A program made the position numbers and the translations under genes. Below the pieces are notes generated by a model. That model made no database searches, was not told the origin of the DNA, and worked only from the letters and a program-made list of their open reading frames with translations. Below are positions 43,809-53,217 of a stretch of DNA of 60,702 nt, piece by piece (the stretch's first letter is position 1; each line of letters begins with the position of its first letter). This DNA is from Lysinibacillus mangiferihumi (GTDB taxonomy: Bacteria; Bacillota; Bacilli; Bacillales_A; Planococcaceae): contig NZ_PYWM01000029.1 of the NCBI RefSeq assembly GCF_003049665.1, forward strand, positions 1-60,702. The letters are read 5' to 3'.

Positions 43809-45323
43809 TTAATTTGTTGGTTTTTTTAAATCCATTGTAGCTGCTGCACTTTCAACTTTTACACGTTTTAAGAAGAACGCTAGTATTAGTGCTAGAACCG
43901 TCACAAAAGCAGCGATTAAGAAAGAATGTGTAATGCCGTCTAGTAAAGCTGTTTGCATAATTTGCTCTTGCATTTGTTGCATTTGCTCCGCTGTTGGTGC
44001 AGCACCAGATTGAGCTGCATGTGCTTTAGCCTCTGCAATTAAATCTTCTGCTGTTGATTTTGTACGGTTATTCATAAATGTAACTAATACCGCACTACCA
44101 ATAGCTCCAGCTACTTGTTGCAAAGTATTATTAATTGCTGTACCATGTGGATTCATCATCTGTGGTAATTGGTTTAAACCATTTGTCATAATTGGCATCA
44201 TAACCATCGACATACCAAACATCCGAATTGTATACATCGATACGATAAATGTATAGCTAGAATCCATCGCTAATTTCGTTAAGCCAAAAGTAGCCATTGT
44301 TGTTATTGTTAGACCGATTATTGCTAATATACGTGGTCCAAATTTATCGAAAAGTTTACCAGTAATCGGAGACATAATCCCCATTGCAAGGGCACCAGGA
44401 AGCATCATTAAACCTGCTTCGAATGGTTCAATTCCACGAATTGATTGCACATACGCAGGTGTTAAAATCATCCCCGAGAACATGGCCATTGAAACGATTA
44501 CGGAAATCGCAGAGCTTAATGCAAACATAGGATATTTGTAAATACGTAATTCTAATAAAGGCTGATCCATACGTAGTTGTTTAAAGATGAAGATAATTAA
44601 AGCAGCAAACCCCACTATAATCGTACCGTATACCCAAGGACTCGACCATCCTTTGTCACCTGCCGTACTGAAACCGTATAAAATTCCACCAAACGCTACT
44701 GTTGATAATAATACAGAAGGAACATCTAAGTGTACTTCACGTGTTTCCATTACATTGTCTAATTTCCAAATACCAAATAGTAGACTAATAATGGCAAATG
44801 GTATAATCATTTGGAACAACATTCGCCAATCATGATGTTCAACGATATAACCAGATAATGTCGGACCTATTGCTGGTGCAGCGATCATAACTAAACCGAA
44901 AATACCCATTGCCGCTCCTCGTTTTTCTTTTGGGAAGCTAGTTAGCATAACGTTCATTAATAATGGTGACATACTAGCAGCCCCTGCCGCTTGCACCATA
45001 CGCCCTGCAAGTAACATGCCAAAGTTTGGAGCAAAGCCAGCCATAATTGTACCTATCGTAAAGATAGACATCGCCGTAATAAATAAATGTCTATTTTTAA
45101 AGCGCGTCACAAAGAATGCTGATGCAGGTACTAAAATACCGCTAACCAGCATATAGCCAGTTGCAAGCCATTGTACCTTTGCATACGTAATACCAAAATC
45201 TTTCATGATTGTTGGCAACGCAACATTTAACAATGTGTTGTTAAGAAAAGCAACAAAAGCACCCACGAACAAAATAGCAATCATGCCATAAGGGGGCTTT
45301 TTCATTGTTAAGTCATTATTCAT
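43809..45323 (-). CDS. DHA2-family MFS multidrug exporter (14 TM)
   Basis: 504 residues of the EmrB/QacA (14-TMS) type: FLNNTLLNVALPTIMKDFGI (motif D region), QWLATGYMLVSGILVPASAF and MVQAAGAASMSPLLMNVMLT, with the antiporter motif C-like GLVMIAAPAIGPTLSGYIVE. Proton-driven drug export is expected. A degenerate paralogue lies at 11164-11600. Divergent from a TetR gene with an operator between them. Confidence 0.9.
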   Translation of the reverse strand: MNNDLTMKKPPYGMIAILFVGAFVAFLNNTLLNVALPTIMKDFGITYAKVQWLATGYMLVSGILVPASAFFVTRFKNRHLFITAMSIFTIGTIMAGFAPNFGMLLAGRMVQAAGAASMSPLLMNVMLTSFPKEKRGAAMGIFGLVMIAAPAIGPTLSGYIVEHHDWRMLFQMIIPFAIISLLFGIWKLDNVMETREVHLDVPSVLLSTVAFGGILYGFSTAGDKGWSSPWVYGTIIVGFAALIIFIFKQLRMDQPLLELRIYKYPMFALSSAISVIVSMAMFSGMILTPAYVQSIRGIEPFEAGLMMLPGALAMGIMSPITGKLFDKFGPRILAIIGLTITTMATFGLTKLAMDSSYTFIVSMYTIRMFGMSMVMMPIMTNGLNQLPQMMNPHGTAINNTLQQVAGAIGSAVLVTFMNNRTKSTAEDLIAEAKAHAAQSGAAPTAEQMQQMQEQIMQTALLDGITHSFLIAAFVTVLALILAFFLKRVKVESAAATMDLKKPTN

Positions 45324-45415
45324 TTATATCCCTCTATTCTCTCTTGTTGTTTACGATAAAACTTATTTTATACTCGCAGTCTACTTTTTTCAAGAATTAA
45401 GATTAATAAATTTCA

Positions 45416-45437
45416 AAACGTTGATATAACAGCGTTT
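45416..45437. promoter_or_regulatory. TetR operator-like palindrome
   Basis: A 22-bp element with arms AAACG/CGTTT is symmetric at 18 positions. It lies between the divergent DHA2 and tetR genes; TATAAT (45455-45460) downstream is the likely tetR -10. Confidence 0.5.
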
Positions 45438-45480
45438 ACATTGTAGAATACTAGTATAATAAATTTAAAAAGGTGAGGTC

Positions 45481-46386
45481 ATGAATAAAAGAAAAAGACA
45501 AATAATTACTGCAGCTCGGGAACTTTTTATAGAAAAAGGATTTTTAGATACGTCCATTAACGATATTATTAGTGCAGCCAAAGTTTCAAAGGGCACTTTT
45601 TATAATCATTTTGTTTCTAAAAATGAATGTTTAATTGCCATTTTAGATGAGGGGCGTGAGGAGGCTAGTAATCGTCGACACGAGCTTCTTTATGGAAAGG
45701 ATCCCACTGATTTAGAAATATTAACACAGCAAGTGGCTGTGTTGATGCATGTCAATCGCGAGCATAACCTCGTACAAATTTTCGAATCGATTTTCCATTC
45801 ACGGGATAGTGAACTAAAAAAAATCCTTTTGAATTATCACTTACAAGAATTAGAATGGCTTGCCAATCGACTTGTCCAGGTTTTTGGTGAAGAAATTAGA
45901 CCGATGAGCTATGAATGTGCCGTACAAACATTGGGGATGGTGAACCTTTCCTTACGTGCAGTCCTAATAGCGGACTACAAATATATAAATCGCGAAGCCA
46001 TTGTACGAGTAGCATTGCGCAATATAAGTGTCATTATACCTACTATGCTTGAATCCAACGAAGTCCTTATAAGTGCTGAAATGTTTAACGCAATACAAAA
46101 CGTAATTAATTATCAACAAGTAAGTAAAGATGTCGTCATTGACCAATTAGCAGGCTTTACTAAGGGGCTGTCAGAGGATGACACGCTTGAAGGTTTTGAA
46201 TATGCAACATTTCTTTTAGAGGAATTGCAGCAACAAAAACCAAAACTCTTTATTATTGAATCCTTGCTCACTCCTTTCAGAAAAGCATTCGTTGGCACGG
46301 AACATGCTGCTGAAGCACGTGATATTGCCAATAGTCTATGGCGCTATGTAAAAATGCAACAACCATCAGAGCAATGTAAAAGATAA
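45481..46386 (+). CDS. TetR-family repressor of the DHA2 exporter (long form)
   Basis: 301 residues, about 100 more than most TetR proteins. The HTH is TSINDIISAAKVSKGTFYNHFVSKNECLIAIL. The extra C-terminal region (about 200-301) is helical with no recognised domain. It is divergent from the DHA2 exporter gene, and the palindrome at 45416 is the likely binding site. AAGGTGAGG precedes ATG 45481. Confidence 0.87.
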   Translation: MNKRKRQIITAARELFIEKGFLDTSINDIISAAKVSKGTFYNHFVSKNECLIAILDEGREEASNRRHELLYGKDPTDLEILTQQVAVLMHVNREHNLVQIFESIFHSRDSELKKILLNYHLQELEWLANRLVQVFGEEIRPMSYECAVQTLGMVNLSLRAVLIADYKYINREAIVRVALRNISVIIPTMLESNEVLISAEMFNAIQNVINYQQVSKDVVIDQLAGFTKGLSEDDTLEGFEYATFLLEELQQQKPKLFIIESLLTPFRKAFVGTEHAAEARDIANSLWRYVKMQQPSEQCKR

Positions 46387-46388
46387 TC

Positions 46389-46422
46389 AAAACCCCCGAT
46401 TAGCATGCTAATCGGGGGTTTT
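46389..46422. terminator. Bidirectional terminator, perfect 34-bp palindrome
   Basis: AAAACCCCCGATTAGC and its exact inverse meet around a central AT, between the convergent tetR and cyd operons. A repeat copy begins 4 bp later. Confidence 0.9.
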
Positions 46423-46425
46423 AGT

Positions 46426-46447
46426 GGTGCCAGTCACCCAAACAATT
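46426..46447 (+). repeat. Dispersed 22-nt repeat, copy 4
   Basis: GGTGCCAGTCACCC followed by AAACAATT, between the terminator and the cydS stop codon, which it abuts. Confidence 0.75.
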
Positions 46448-46549
46448 TTAACGATTTACTTTACGGTCTTTCGGGCCTACCCAGAAGCCAATTATAATAC
46501 TTAAAGCAACCACTAGAAACGGTGCATAAAAAATAATAAATTGATTCAC
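46448..46549 (-). CDS. cydS: Cytochrome bd small subunit, CydS
   Basis: A 33-residue single-span protein: MNQFIIFYAPFLVVALSIII then GFWVGPKDRKVNR. Size, topology and the FYAP/FWVGPKD pattern match CydS of Geobacillus-type bd oxidases, where it packs beside the haems of CydA. The GTG start has AGGAGG 7 nt upstream, and that site overlaps the cydB stop codon, so translation is coupled to cydB. The gene is easily missed in automatic annotation. Confidence 0.85.
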   Translation of the reverse strand: MNQFIIFYAPFLVVALSIIIGFWVGPKDRKVNR

Positions 46550-46560
46550 TGTAAAACCTC

Positions 46561-47589
46561 CTATACGTGGTGATTGCGTTTACCACAAGCATAATCACGA
46601 TCAAATACAAACCATTTCATCACTAAATAAAGTGAAGGTATGAGTAAAACAAGACCACCAATAAAGGCAATGACCAATGCTATCGCCATCGATTCATTTG
46701 TAAAACTATCATGAACCGATAAATAAGGGTACAACAAGTAAGGATAATGAGAAATACCATAGCCGAAAAAGGCGAAGCCAAACTGCACGACCAATAATAT
46801 AACGGCTAGCCCATATTTTTTCTTTACGCCTAAAAGGATTAGAGTCATGATAAAAAGAACACCTGACATGGCGAATAGCCACCATAAATTCAGCATATTT
46901 TCATAATGCGCAGGATTGTGCCCCTTTAATTCCACCATAATCCCGATAACACTTGCAACAAGTGGTATTGACCAGCCAAGTGCATATTTTCTCATTAAAT
47001 CGGAAGCGTGTTCATCGTTCGCTCTTTTACCGTACCAAGTTAAAAATACTGCGGAAATATACAGAACCGCTACAACACTTAACAACACGATTGACCAAGT
47101 TAATGGACTAGTAAAAAGTTTCGCAATTTCCAAATGAGGCTGATCCTTTACTATTGTTACGAATCCACCCTCGGAAATCGTCAATACAATGGAAAGGGAT
47201 GCTGGGATAAATAAACCAGTGACACCGTACATTAGCTTATAGCCAATGTGTCCACTTTTTGCACTATAAGATTCAAATGCATAATAACTGCCCCGAATTG
47301 CAATTAAAATTAGAGAAATACTTACGGGTACTAGCAAAATTGTGCCATAATAGTAAGCTGATTGCGGAAAGAAACCAACAATACCTACAAAGAAAAAAAC
47401 TAAGAAAACATTCGTAATTTCCCACACTGGTGATAAATAGCGTTTTATCACTTGTGATAAAATATGATCTTTCCCAATCATTACACTATAGGCATTAAAA
47501 AAGCCTGCCCCAAAGTCAATAGATGCAACGATGACATAACCAAAGAGAAATAACCATAGTACAGAAATGCCCAAAACTTCTAAGCTCAT
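46561..47589 (-). CDS. cydB: Cytochrome bd ubiquinol/menaquinol oxidase subunit II
   Basis: 342 residues with about nine TMs; the N-terminus LWLFLFGYVIVASIDFGAGF is typical of CydB. It forms the heterodimer with CydA. The start overlaps the cydA stop by 4 bp. Confidence 0.93.
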   Translation of the reverse strand: MSLEVLGISVLWLFLFGYVIVASIDFGAGFFNAYSVMIGKDHILSQVIKRYLSPVWEITNVFLVFFFVGIVGFFPQSAYYYGTILLVPVSISLILIAIRGSYYAFESYSAKSGHIGYKLMYGVTGLFIPASLSIVLTISEGGFVTIVKDQPHLEIAKLFTSPLTWSIVLLSVVAVLYISAVFLTWYGKRANDEHASDLMRKYALGWSIPLVASVIGIMVELKGHNPAHYENMLNLWWLFAMSGVLFIMTLILLGVKKKYGLAVILLVVQFGFAFFGYGISHYPYLLYPYLSVHDSFTNESMAIALVIAFIGGLVLLIPSLYLVMKWFVFDRDYACGKRNHHV

Positions 47590-48929
47590 GGTTCTTCACA
47601 ACCTTCGACTAATTTATGTTCTGCAAGTTCACGTTCAATTGGATTGTCACGGAACATCCGAATAAGCGCTATAATACTACCAATTGCTAATACGATATAT
47701 AAACCCGCAAATAGAATTAACATCGTATCTACTTGCCCACTCGTAGTCGCACCTTCCGATGTTTTCATGTACCCTCTTAAAATCCATGGTTGTCGCCCTA
47801 CTTCTGCTAACCACCAACCCGCTTCTATTGCAATAAGTGCAAGTGGACCACCTGCAACAATTACCCTTTTAAATAGTTTAGACGAAACAAATTGCCAATT
47901 TCGCCATTTACCCAGAACATAAACAGCTGCCACTACAATTAATAACGTGCCGATCATCACCATTACGTCGAATAAATAGTGAATATAGAGTGGTGGTTGT
48001 TCATCTTTCGGAAATTGATCAAGCCCTGTCACTTCTGCAAACGGATTATTATGCGCTAATACACTTAAAGCATAAGGTATTTTAATAGCGTATTTTATGT
48101 CTTCTCCATCCAATACACCAAATAAAACAAGGGAAGCATCTTCTTCCGTTTCAAAATGCCATTCTGCTGCTGCTAATTTTTCAGGTTGATATTCCGCTAA
48201 ATATTTGCCTGAAAAGTCTCCTACTACAAGTGCTGCCAGTGAAAAGACTAACCCTAATTTCATTAGTAAATACAGCGCTTTTTTATGATATACGTGCGCA
48301 GACCCTCGTAGCATGCGATAGGCAGCAATGGAAGCTAATAAAAAAGCTGCAGTCATATAAGATGTTACTAAAACGTGCGCTACCTTTGTCGGCATTGCCG
48401 GATTAAACATGGCTAGTACGGGCTGAATATTGATCAGCTCCCCATCCACAATATCAAATCCTTGTGGTGCATTCATAAAGGCATTCACGATTGTAATAAA
48501 TACTGCTGACATAGAAGCACCAATGGCTACTGGTACTAATAATAGTAAATGTCTCTTCGGATTTTTGAAGCGATCCCATGTATACAAATACAACCCTAAA
48601 AAAATGGCTTCAACGAAAAACGCGAACGTTTCCATAAATAGTGGTAGAGCAATAATTTGACCAGCTAATTCCATAAAGTTTGGCCATAATAAAGAAAGTT
48701 GCAAGCCAATTGCAGTTCCTGTCACAACGCCAATTGCTACTGTAATAACAAATCCACGTGCCCAACGTCGAGCGAGTAATAAATAATGCTCATCATTATT
48801 TTTAATCCCAACCCATTGAGCGATCATAATCATCAGCGGTATACCAACACCAATTGTTGCATAAATAATATGGAAAGATAATGTTAATTCTGTTAAGGCA
48901 CGGCTCCAAAATACAGCTGAATCATTCAT
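47586..48929 (-). CDS. cydA: Cytochrome bd oxidase subunit I
   Basis: 447 residues from ATG 48929 (MNDSAVFWSRALTELTLSFH, where the final His is the haem-ligand position), with LFMETFAFFVEAIFLGLYLY and the quinol-site motif EVGRQPWILRGYMKTSEGAT (GRQPW). It belongs to the short-Q-loop bd branch of Bacillota (B. subtilis YthA/Geobacillus CydA). It reduces O2 with menaquinol and favours low oxygen. AGGAG lies 10 nt before ATG 48929; a longer reading from 48968 overlaps the small ORF upstream. Confidence 0.93.
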   Translation of the reverse strand: MNDSAVFWSRALTELTLSFHIIYATIGVGIPLMIMIAQWVGIKNNDEHYLLLARRWARGFVITVAIGVVTGTAIGLQLSLLWPNFMELAGQIIALPLFMETFAFFVEAIFLGLYLYTWDRFKNPKRHLLLLVPVAIGASMSAVFITIVNAFMNAPQGFDIVDGELINIQPVLAMFNPAMPTKVAHVLVTSYMTAAFLLASIAAYRMLRGSAHVYHKKALYLLMKLGLVFSLAALVVGDFSGKYLAEYQPEKLAAAEWHFETEEDASLVLFGVLDGEDIKYAIKIPYALSVLAHNNPFAEVTGLDQFPKDEQPPLYIHYLFDVMVMIGTLLIVVAAVYVLGKWRNWQFVSSKLFKRVIVAGGPLALIAIEAGWWLAEVGRQPWILRGYMKTSEGATTSGQVDTMLILFAGLYIVLAIGSIIALIRMFRDNPIERELAEHKLVEGCEEP

Positions 48930-48942
48930 ATTTATACATCTC

Positions 48943-49074
48943 CTAGCTACTAAATATTCTCCCGACAAATGACATCAACATTATCCCAGCTATTACAAAA
49001 CTAATAATGATTAACTTTTTTTCTTGGGATTTATATGCAATACGATTTTGTTGTTTATTTACCACACGAATCAA
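48943..49074 (-). CDS. Small membrane protein coupled to cydA (43 aa)
   Basis: TTG 49074, with GAGGAA about 10 nt upstream, reads MIRVVNKQQNRIAYKSQEKK then LIIISFVIAGIMLMSFVGRI then FSS. A polar, basic N-terminus precedes one TM segment. Its TAG stop overlaps the AGGAG of cydA, so it is likely translated first in the same operon and coupled to cydA. No family recognised. A GTG at 49062 is an alternative start. It could be an assembly factor, an extra subunit or a regulatory leader. Confidence 0.5.
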   Translation of the reverse strand: MIRVVNKQQNRIAYKSQEKKLIIISFVIAGIMLMSFVGRIFSS

Positions 49075-49309
49075 CCCATTGATTCCTCATAAAATTGCAT
49101 CTCCTTTTTCTTCTATGCCACCAGTATAAGCAACCCAACTTTTTAGAAATATAGGGGTTTTCCACTATAAAAAAACGACATTGACAACTTTGTGAATAGC
49201 ATGACACTTTCTATTTACATTAAAAAAGATCACTCCAAAAACGAGTAATCTTCTTCATTCATATTTTCTTTGTGTCATCAATTAATGAACGGTCCCACCC
49301 CAAATAATA
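49075..49309. promoter_or_regulatory. Upstream region of the cyd operon
   Basis: It should hold the cyd promoter. TTGTCA (minus strand, near 49180) and TATATT (minus strand, near 49150) are present but at poor mutual spacing. A half-site resembling Rex binding (TTGTGAAT, near 49190) is visible without its partner. Nothing else recognised. Confidence 0.35.
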
Positions 49310-49348
49310 AAAAAACCGCTAAGAAGCATGAGCCTCTAGCGGTTTTTT
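49310..49348. terminator. Bidirectional terminator
   Basis: AAAAAACCGCTA (49310-49321) and TAGCGGTTTTTT (49337-49348) form a 12-bp stem. On the minus strand it closes the two-component operon. Confidence 0.85.
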
Positions 49349-49376
49349 AATGGTTAACTTGTATGATTAAACATTG

Positions 49377-51032
49377 TTAGCATAAGGGCAATTTTTCAAG
49401 AAATTTTAATTCAAAGATAGTACCATTATTATCTGAATGAACGCATATTGTTCCATTATGCAAATCAATCAGTTGTTTCGTAATGGCTAAGCCAAGACCT
49501 GTGCCCGTTGCATCATCTGTTGTATTTGTACCACGATAATAGCGTTCAAAAAGATTGTCTAATTCATCTTGTGGAATACCTGGACCTTGGTCTGTAATCG
49601 TTAGCTTAATGCCTTTGTCTATATTTTGAGCCTCTACAAGAACCTTCGTACCTTCTGGTGTGTATTTTTTAGCATTGGTAATTAAATTATCTAAGATGCG
49701 CTTTAATAAAAGCTCATCTGCTTCAAGCATTACGTCCCCATATACTTTGATTGATACTTGCTCATCTGCAAATTGGGGTAACCATGTGGCAAGTGCTAAT
49801 GATACTTTCTCGAGCTGGATTGCTTTATTCTTTAATTGATAAGAATACGTTAAATCTTGTATAAGTAAATCCATATAGTTGGCTTTTTCACGCATTGTAT
49901 TCGCAAATATTCGCATCTCTTCTTTTGTCCATTCATACTCTTCGGAAGCAAGCATTGTGGAATACCCATAAATCGAGCTCAATGGTGTCTTTAAATCATG
50001 TGATAAACCCGTTATCCATTCCTCACGTAGTTGCTCCGATTGCTGGATTTGTCTTTCGTTGGAAGCAAGACGTTCAGATAAATGATTAAGCGATTCATCA
50101 ACAGGTTGGAATAACTTAAATTTCCTTTTCAATTTACCTGTCTTTTGATGATGGATTTTATTATCACTTACTTCCCTATAATCGAACTGCGTTAATCGTT
50201 CAATACGAGAGATTACATATACAAGGGGCCGTACAAATTGACGTGAAATGCTCATGGATAATAAAATAATTCCTAGCAACAAAATACTATGCCCGCCAAA
50301 AAATATGGACACAAATAAAATCATCGCTTTATTAAAAGGCTCTTCAAATGGCTTATAGGAGGGGTTTGGCATACGTACTATTAGCGTTGAACCATCTTCT
50401 AATGACGTACTTTGCCTAAGCTCGGCTTGCTCAAAAATATCATATTTTTCATCTAGCAACTGCGGCTTATGCAATTTCTTATAATGCTCCCCGATTACCT
50501 TTACACGATTCCAACGCTCATTATAAATTTCAATCGCAATCTGATTAGCTTGTAAGCGTTCGAGTAGCTCCGAAGGGAATTCTTTCTTTTCACGAATCAC
50601 CTGCAAGACCTCATTGAACATAGGCTGCAAAGGCGATGTAGGTAAAAACAACAAATAGTATTTGGGTATTTCCCACGTATGCATGCCTGGACGTTTAAGC
50701 GCCATCATTTCACGGTCCGTCATGCTACACAGCTCACAACTATCCCCTGTATAATCGACAATTTCCATGGCATTGTTCAATAAATATAACTGCCCTACAT
50801 TTTCCTCTGCGCGTTTTTCTAAGAAATCGGCTATTTTTACGGATTTACCATTTTTCACAATTGCATTATCTTCGATTTCAAAAGAACTCATCGTATGGAT
50901 GTTATCACCGACTCGTTCATTTATAAAAAGTCCAAAAACCACTAAACTAATAATGAAGCCCAAAATGATAAGTAAATAAAATATGATAAAGTAGGATACA
51001 AAACGCAGTGATAATTTCCCTGCCGGCTTCAT
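49377..51032 (-). CDS. Sensor histidine kinase
   Basis: 551 residues. TM1 at 10-37 and TM2 near 235-262 flank an extracytoplasmic sensor of about 195 residues with a CELC pair (C99, C102). Then come a linker of about 70 residues containing a HAMP-like stretch, a HisKA domain with WITGLSHDLKTPLSSIYGYS (H345 phosphorylated) and an HATPase domain with N box DNLITNAKKYTPEG, G1 ITDQGPGIP and G2 GTGLGLAITKQL. The start overlaps the regulator stop by 4 bp. The signal is unknown; the Cys pair could bind metal or sense redox. Confidence 0.92.
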   Translation of the reverse strand: MKPAGKLSLRFVSYFIIFYLLIILGFIISLVVFGLFINERVGDNIHTMSSFEIEDNAIVKNGKSVKIADFLEKRAEENVGQLYLLNNAMEIVDYTGDSCELCSMTDREMMALKRPGMHTWEIPKYYLLFLPTSPLQPMFNEVLQVIREKKEFPSELLERLQANQIAIEIYNERWNRVKVIGEHYKKLHKPQLLDEKYDIFEQAELRQSTSLEDGSTLIVRMPNPSYKPFEEPFNKAMILFVSIFFGGHSILLLGIILLSMSISRQFVRPLVYVISRIERLTQFDYREVSDNKIHHQKTGKLKRKFKLFQPVDESLNHLSERLASNERQIQQSEQLREEWITGLSHDLKTPLSSIYGYSTMLASEEYEWTKEEMRIFANTMREKANYMDLLIQDLTYSYQLKNKAIQLEKVSLALATWLPQFADEQVSIKVYGDVMLEADELLLKRILDNLITNAKKYTPEGTKVLVEAQNIDKGIKLTITDQGPGIPQDELDNLFERYYRGTNTTDDATGTGLGLAITKQLIDLHNGTICVHSDNNGTIFELKFLEKLPLC

Positions 51033-51730
51033 ACTTGATCATCTCCAACTAATTTATAGCCAATCCCTCTGACCGTAATAATGCAAGTTGGTTTACCAGG
51101 ATTCCTTTCTATTTTTTCACGTAACTTGCGAATATGAACCATTACCGTATTATCGTCAAATAAAAAATCGCCCCACACGCGTTCATAAATTTGTTCTTTC
51201 GATAATACTTGCCCCTCGTTTTCACATAAATACTTCAATAAGTAAAATAAACGACCGCTAATCAATTCCTTTTTTCTGTCTACAGTTATTTCTGCTGCAT
51301 CTATATCAAAAGTAAAACGGCTACATGTGTAAACGTGACTTCCAGATACATTCTTTTGCTTCATATATCGAGTAAATTGGACTTTTACCCTTGCTACTAG
51401 CTCAAGCGGATTAAACGGTTTCGTAATATAATCGTCTGCGCCATTCATAAACCCTCGAAGTTTATCTGCATCACTGCTCTTGGCTGTTAAAAAAAATAGC
51501 GGTGCATCACTTTGCTTTCGAATGACTTCTGCCAAATCAAGCCCACTACCGTCTGGTAGCATAATATCTAATAAGTAAAAATCAAAAACATTATGCTCAA
51601 TCGCTTTTTTCCCATCTTCTATCGTCGTGCATAACGTAATGTTTACAAAACCTTCTTTTCTTAAAATAATTTCAATCATTTCCGCAATCGCACGTTCATC
51701 CTCTAACACAAATATCGCCGCTTCTTGCAC
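51029..51730 (-). CDS. OmpR/PhoB-family response regulator
   Basis: 233 residues: a receiver domain with the acidic pair DE near residue 12, phospho-Asp in FDFYLLDIMLPDGSGL and Lys in GADDYITKPFNPLE, then a winged-helix DNA-binding domain (SGRLFYLLKYLCENEGQVLS, TVMVHIRKLREKIE). The GTG start follows AGGTGACAAG. It is divergent from the DUF418 gene 103 bp away, a plausible target. Confidence 0.93.
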   Translation of the reverse strand: MQEAAIFVLEDERAIAEMIEIILRKEGFVNITLCTTIEDGKKAIEHNVFDFYLLDIMLPDGSGLDLAEVIRKQSDAPLFFLTAKSSDADKLRGFMNGADDYITKPFNPLELVARVKVQFTRYMKQKNVSGSHVYTCSRFTFDIDAAEITVDRKKELISGRLFYLLKYLCENEGQVLSKEQIYERVWGDFLFDDNTVMVHIRKLREKIERNPGKPTCIITVRGIGYKLVGDDQV

Positions 51731-51833
51731 CTTGTCACCTACTTTTAAGATTACTTTAAGGTAGTCGTTAATTCACGATAAGCTTTCCCAACTACACTAT
51801 ATATAAGTTAACCAATAAAGGAGTTAAAAGGCA

Positions 51834-52997
51834 ATGACAGCAAATCGTGTACGCTTCATCGATGCAATGCGTGGATTTAGTTTATTTGGTATTTTAATGG
51901 CCAACTTGCTCATTTTTCAGTATGGAATGTATGGTAAAGAAAAGTTAGATGATCTTTCCTTTCTTGATACAGGAGCTTTATATTTTGTAAAAATATTTAT
52001 CGAAGGCTCATTTATGCCGATTTTCACATTATTGTTCGGCTATTCCCTTATTAAAATGATACAGTCCATTCGCAATAAAAAAGGAAAAAGTCGCTGGTCC
52101 ATTTTACGTAGAGCAATAGGATTAATCGTTTTAGGCGGACTTCATGCAACATTTTTATGGGAAGGTGACATTTTACTGTTTTATGGATTTATTACATTAT
52201 TTTTAATTCCATTTATAAATCGCAAACCAAAAACATTAGTTATTTGGGCTAGCGTATTATTTGTATTAACAACCGCTTTAACTTATGGTTCAGATGAAAT
52301 ATCAGCAAAAGATGACAAAGAAATGGCAGTATATATTGATAAAGCAAATTCTACCTATGCAAATGGCAGCTATCAAGAAATATATGACTTTCGGTCAAAC
52401 GTCATGCCTCCTGACATAGATGACCCAGTTATGATTTATATAATGATTTTATTTGCACCACTATTTTTTGCACCCTTATTTCTTTTAGGTATGGGGCTTG
52501 CCAAAAATCATGCATTTGAAAATATGCAAGATGAAAAGAAATGGTACATCCTTGGCTCATTATTTGTTCCAATAGGCATCACTTGTAAAAGTATTAGTTT
52601 TATCGATAGCCCATTTTCTTCTATGTTGCTCTTAGGTGGCTCAATGGTGTTAGCAGTTGGTTATATTTGTTTGGCCGCTCTACTATTTCATTTCAGACCT
52701 ATTCAACGTCTGTCTATCGCTTTTGAAAGTGTGGGGAAATTATCGCTTACCAATTATTTATTACAAACGGTGATTTGTACGACCGTGTTTTACGGTTATG
52801 GACTAGGTTTATTTGGTAAATTAGGCGTGTTTGGCGGCGTTATTTTGGGAATTGCAGTATATAGCTTGCAATGTATTTTAAGCATTGTTTATTTAAAGAA
52901 ATTTAAACGAGGTCCATTTGAAGCGTTGCTACGTATATGGACAAATTGGTCTTGGACTGGACGCATTAAACAGAAAGGAAGTATGTCCAATGAATAG
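51834..52997 (+). CDS. DUF418 (YeiB/YxaH-type) membrane protein
   Basis: 387 residues with about nine or ten TMs. NRVRFIDAMRGFSLFGILMA is the N-terminal HGSNAT/acyltransferase-3-like signature and the C-terminal KLSLTNYLLQTVICTTVFYG is the DUF418 core. The function is unknown; the fold suggests acyl transfer across the membrane. AAAGGAG precedes ATG 51834. Next to a divergent two-component system and followed by a coupled 31-aa protein. Confidence 0.85.
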   Translation: MTANRVRFIDAMRGFSLFGILMANLLIFQYGMYGKEKLDDLSFLDTGALYFVKIFIEGSFMPIFTLLFGYSLIKMIQSIRNKKGKSRWSILRRAIGLIVLGGLHATFLWEGDILLFYGFITLFLIPFINRKPKTLVIWASVLFVLTTALTYGSDEISAKDDKEMAVYIDKANSTYANGSYQEIYDFRSNVMPPDIDDPVMIYIMILFAPLFFAPLFLLGMGLAKNHAFENMQDEKKWYILGSLFVPIGITCKSISFIDSPFSSMLLLGGSMVLAVGYICLAALLFHFRPIQRLSIAFESVGKLSLTNYLLQTVICTTVFYGYGLGLFGKLGVFGGVILGIAVYSLQCILSIVYLKKFKRGPFEALLRIWTNWSWTGRIKQKGSMSNE

Positions 52998-53085
52998 TGA
53001 AACTAAAGAGGATTTCTCAGACACTTGGTGGTTTCTTGGCATTTGTGCAACAGCAACTGTAGTCTTAACAATTTTTGCATTTTAA
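52990..53085 (+). CDS. Small single-span protein coupled to DUF418 (31 aa)
   Basis: MNSETKEDFSDTWWFLGICA then TATVVLTIFAF. An acidic N-terminus precedes a Trp-Trp pair and one TM segment at the very C-terminus. ATG 52990 overlaps the DUF418 stop by 8 bp, and AAAGGAAG lies 7 nt upstream inside the DUF418 coding region. It may be a subunit of the DUF418 protein. No family recognised. Confidence 0.5.
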   Translation: MNSETKEDFSDTWWFLGICATATVVLTIFAF

Positions 53086-53217
53086 GTGTCATTATTTTCT
53101 TGGGAACTACCGTAAAATAAATAAATACATGGCATCACACCTACTAGATTTGTCATTCGTGTTCATACGTCCCCTGCTGTATACTTGATACATACAAACA
53201 GCTTAGGGGGCGTTTTA

